Origin: Caldithrix sp.
GTDB taxonomy: Bacteria > Zhuqueibacterota > Zhuqueibacteria > Oceanimicrobiales > Oceanimicrobiaceae
Assembly: GCA_004357015.1 (NCBI GenBank)
Contig: SMXE01000098.1
Coordinates: forward strand, 1 to 7,696
Reading direction: 5' to 3'
Length of the DNA: 7,696 bases
Position 1 is the first letter of the stretch. Each line of letters starts with the position of its first letter. The position numbers and the translations under genes were made by a program. Shown piece by piece: positions 6,989-7,696 of this stretch. Below the pieces are notes generated by a model. That model worked only from the letters and a program-made list of their open reading frames with translations. It ran no database searches and was not told the origin of the DNA.

Positions 6989-7016
6989 GTTTCACTCGTG
7001 ACTGTATGAGCGAAAC
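6989..7016 (-). other. stem-loop in the 5' leader of the repeat-protein mRNA
   Basis: Arms 7016-7008 (GTTTCGCTC) and 6997-6989 (GAGTGAAAC) enclose a 10-nt loop. In the minus-strand transcript all nine positions pair, one as a G-U wobble. On the plus strand the same position would be an A-C mismatch, so the structure fits the minus-strand RNA. It lies about 30 nt upstream of the start codon and has no following U-tract, so it is not a simple terminator. Confidence 0.5.
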
Positions 7017-7025
7017 CAACGATTT

Positions 7026-7031
7026 TTTATA
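7026..7031 (-). promoter_or_regulatory. candidate -10 box upstream of the repeat protein
   Basis: TATAAA on the minus strand, inside an A-rich run. The hexamer 17 bp upstream (GTAACT, 7054-7049) matches TTGACA at only three positions, so the -35 support is weak. If used, transcription would begin near 7019, placing the stem-loop at 7016-6989 at the very 5' end of the mRNA. Confidence 0.35.
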
Positions 7032-7104
7032 CGCTAATTTCGCGCAAAAGTTACCTCCGAGCCAGGACAACCATGCAGCAATTTTTTGAGGCAAACCCGC
7101 GGTT

Positions 7105-7458
7105 TCAATTTTCGTCGATCTTTCTCTGCGCCTTTGTTGCCAGGAAATAGTAGGCCACCAGCGCCAGTCCGCCAAGGATAAACATCCCGCTCACTGTTGT
7201 TTCAGCTTGGTAAGAACGCGGCACCAACTGACCGATCAGAATGGCCGAACCCAGGGCGATCAGAACCATTCCCCACTTCAGTGAGTTCGGGACAAAATCG
7301 GTATAATGTTTTTCAAACAACAGCCTGGCGTTTTCGTCTAGCAGCCCTTTATCGATCAGCTTCCGTCTCAGATTATTGTCCGAGATGGTTCGGACGATCA
7401 TATAGAAGGCAAAGAAAATGGTCGGCACGACAACGATGGGAATCAAGACTTCTTCCAT
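7105..7458 (-). CDS. small membrane protein, DUF6249-like
   Basis: A 117-residue protein with three predicted membrane segments (about 4-22, 62-79 and 89-107) and no cleavable signal peptide. After the first helix comes a charged segment, DNNLRRKLIDKGLLDENARLLFEK (28-50 region), resembling the RRKLIEKGL-type motif I associate with DUF6249 proteins. No function is established. The ATG is preceded by AAGGAG seven bases upstream. The gene lies back to back with a sigma-factor-like gene, and similar small membrane proteins are, from memory, often found near ECF sigma genes; a role in membrane sensing or as an accessory to the sigma factor is possible but unproven. The family assignment is by pattern only. 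Confidence 0.75.
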   Translation of the reverse strand: MEEVLIPIVVVPTIFFAFYMIVRTISDNNLRRKLIDKGLLDENARLLFEKHYTDFVPNSLKWGMVLIALGSAILIGQLVPRSYQAETTVSGMFILGGLALVAYYFLATKAQRKIDEN

Positions 7459-7543
7459 GGCTAACTCCTTTTTTTGTTTAATTCAACTCAGAGTTCGTAG
7501 CTTCTTTTGTGACTCTACCCATCTGACAAACCGGCCGTGGAAA

Positions 7544-7578
7544 TGTTGCACAGAAAAAAATTGAATCTGTCTGCAACA
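7544..7578. promoter_or_regulatory. inverted repeat in the divergent intergenic region
   Basis: A perfect 7-bp inverted repeat, TGTTGCA (7544-7550) and TGCAACA (7572-7578), with 21 bp between arms and 28 bp centre to centre. It lies between the DUF6249-like gene and the sigma-like gene, a place where an operator controlling both would be expected. The spacing is close to, but not exactly, three helical turns. The full 7459-7617 interval otherwise shows no convincing -35/-10 pair in either direction. Confidence 0.35.
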
Positions 7579-7617
7579 AATATCTCTTTTGTCTGTCAAT
7601 ATTATTAAGGAAAGCCA

Positions 7618-7696
7618 ATGGCGTACAGCAGAGATCTCATCGAAAAAATCAAAGCCGGCGAAACGGACTCATTCCGGAGTCTGGTAAAAGAATACA
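7618..7696 (+). CDS. ECF-type RNA polymerase sigma factor, N-terminal fragment
   Basis: Only the first 26 codons are present before the right edge. The reading MAYSRDLIEKIKAGETDSF, continuing RSLVKEY, fits the start of sigma region 2 in ECF (sigma-24-like) factors, whose first helix commonly reads as L-x-x-x-I-x-x-G-x-x-x-A/S-F-x-x-L-x-x-x-Y. The start is well supported by AAGGAA (7607-7612) five bases upstream. It is divergent from the DUF6249-like membrane protein gene. The diagnostic regions 2.4 and 4 lie outside the window, so subgroup and target promoter cannot be given. Confidence 0.75.
   Translation, partial: MAYSRDLIEKIKAGETDSFRSLVKEY

Noticed and set aside
7093..7105. Short hairpin (AAACC/GGTTT) just after the DUF6249-like gene as a terminator
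   Set aside because: The stem is only 5 bp with a 3-nt loop, and on the minus strand it is followed by GCCTCAAAAAATT, not a U-tract.
6975..7175. 66-codon minus-strand frame between the repeat protein and the membrane protein
   Set aside because: It overlaps the end of the DUF6249-like gene in another frame, has no recognisable motif, and would run through the proposed promoter and leader stem-loop.

Overview
The window (7,696 bp, roughly half G+C) looks like a chromosomal piece of a free-living bacterium of the Bacteroidota-related FCB group. The main pointer is a full-length PorX-type protein (receiver domain plus PglZ/alkaline-phosphatase domain) directly upstream of tsaE, an arrangement I recall from Bacteroidota. 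The near-consensus sigma70-type promoter in front of it (TTGACA, 17 bp, TATGTT) is not the TAnnTTTG type of core Bacteroidota, so a deeper relative such as Calditrichota/KSB1-like or another FCB lineage is plausible. This placement is inference. No mobile element, tRNA, rRNA or CRISPR array was seen.

Block A (1-4347, minus strand) is one tightly packed operon read right to left: porX, tsaE, tsaB, rimI, accD and surE (cut off at the left edge). Gaps are 2-16 bp or short overlaps. It joins a stress/secretion-type response regulator with two tRNA t6A-synthesis proteins, a ribosomal-protein acetyltransferase, an acetyl-CoA carboxylase subunit and a nucleotidase, so translation quality, fatty-acid synthesis and nucleotide handling would share one promoter.

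Block B (4286-5200) is a 213-bp divergent intergenic region with promoter-like sequences facing both ways, followed by a stand-alone plus-strand short-chain dehydrogenase/reductase.

Block C (5215-7031, minus strand) is a 580-residue secreted protein, convergent with the reductase and only 14 bp from it. It is made of four copies of a module of about 120-140 residues that I cannot assign to a named family. Its leader carries a stem-loop that would lie at the very 5' end of the mRNA if the proposed -10 box is right.

Block D (7105-7696) holds a small three-helix membrane protein resembling the DUF6249 type on the minus strand. It is transcribed away from the start of an ECF sigma-factor-like gene on the plus strand, which runs off the right edge. 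The 159-bp region between them contains a perfect 7-bp inverted repeat that could be an operator.

The most unusual items are the uncharacterised four-module exported protein with its 5' stem-loop, and the coupling of a PorX-type oligonucleotide phosphodiesterase to the t6A/RimI/AccD/SurE genes.
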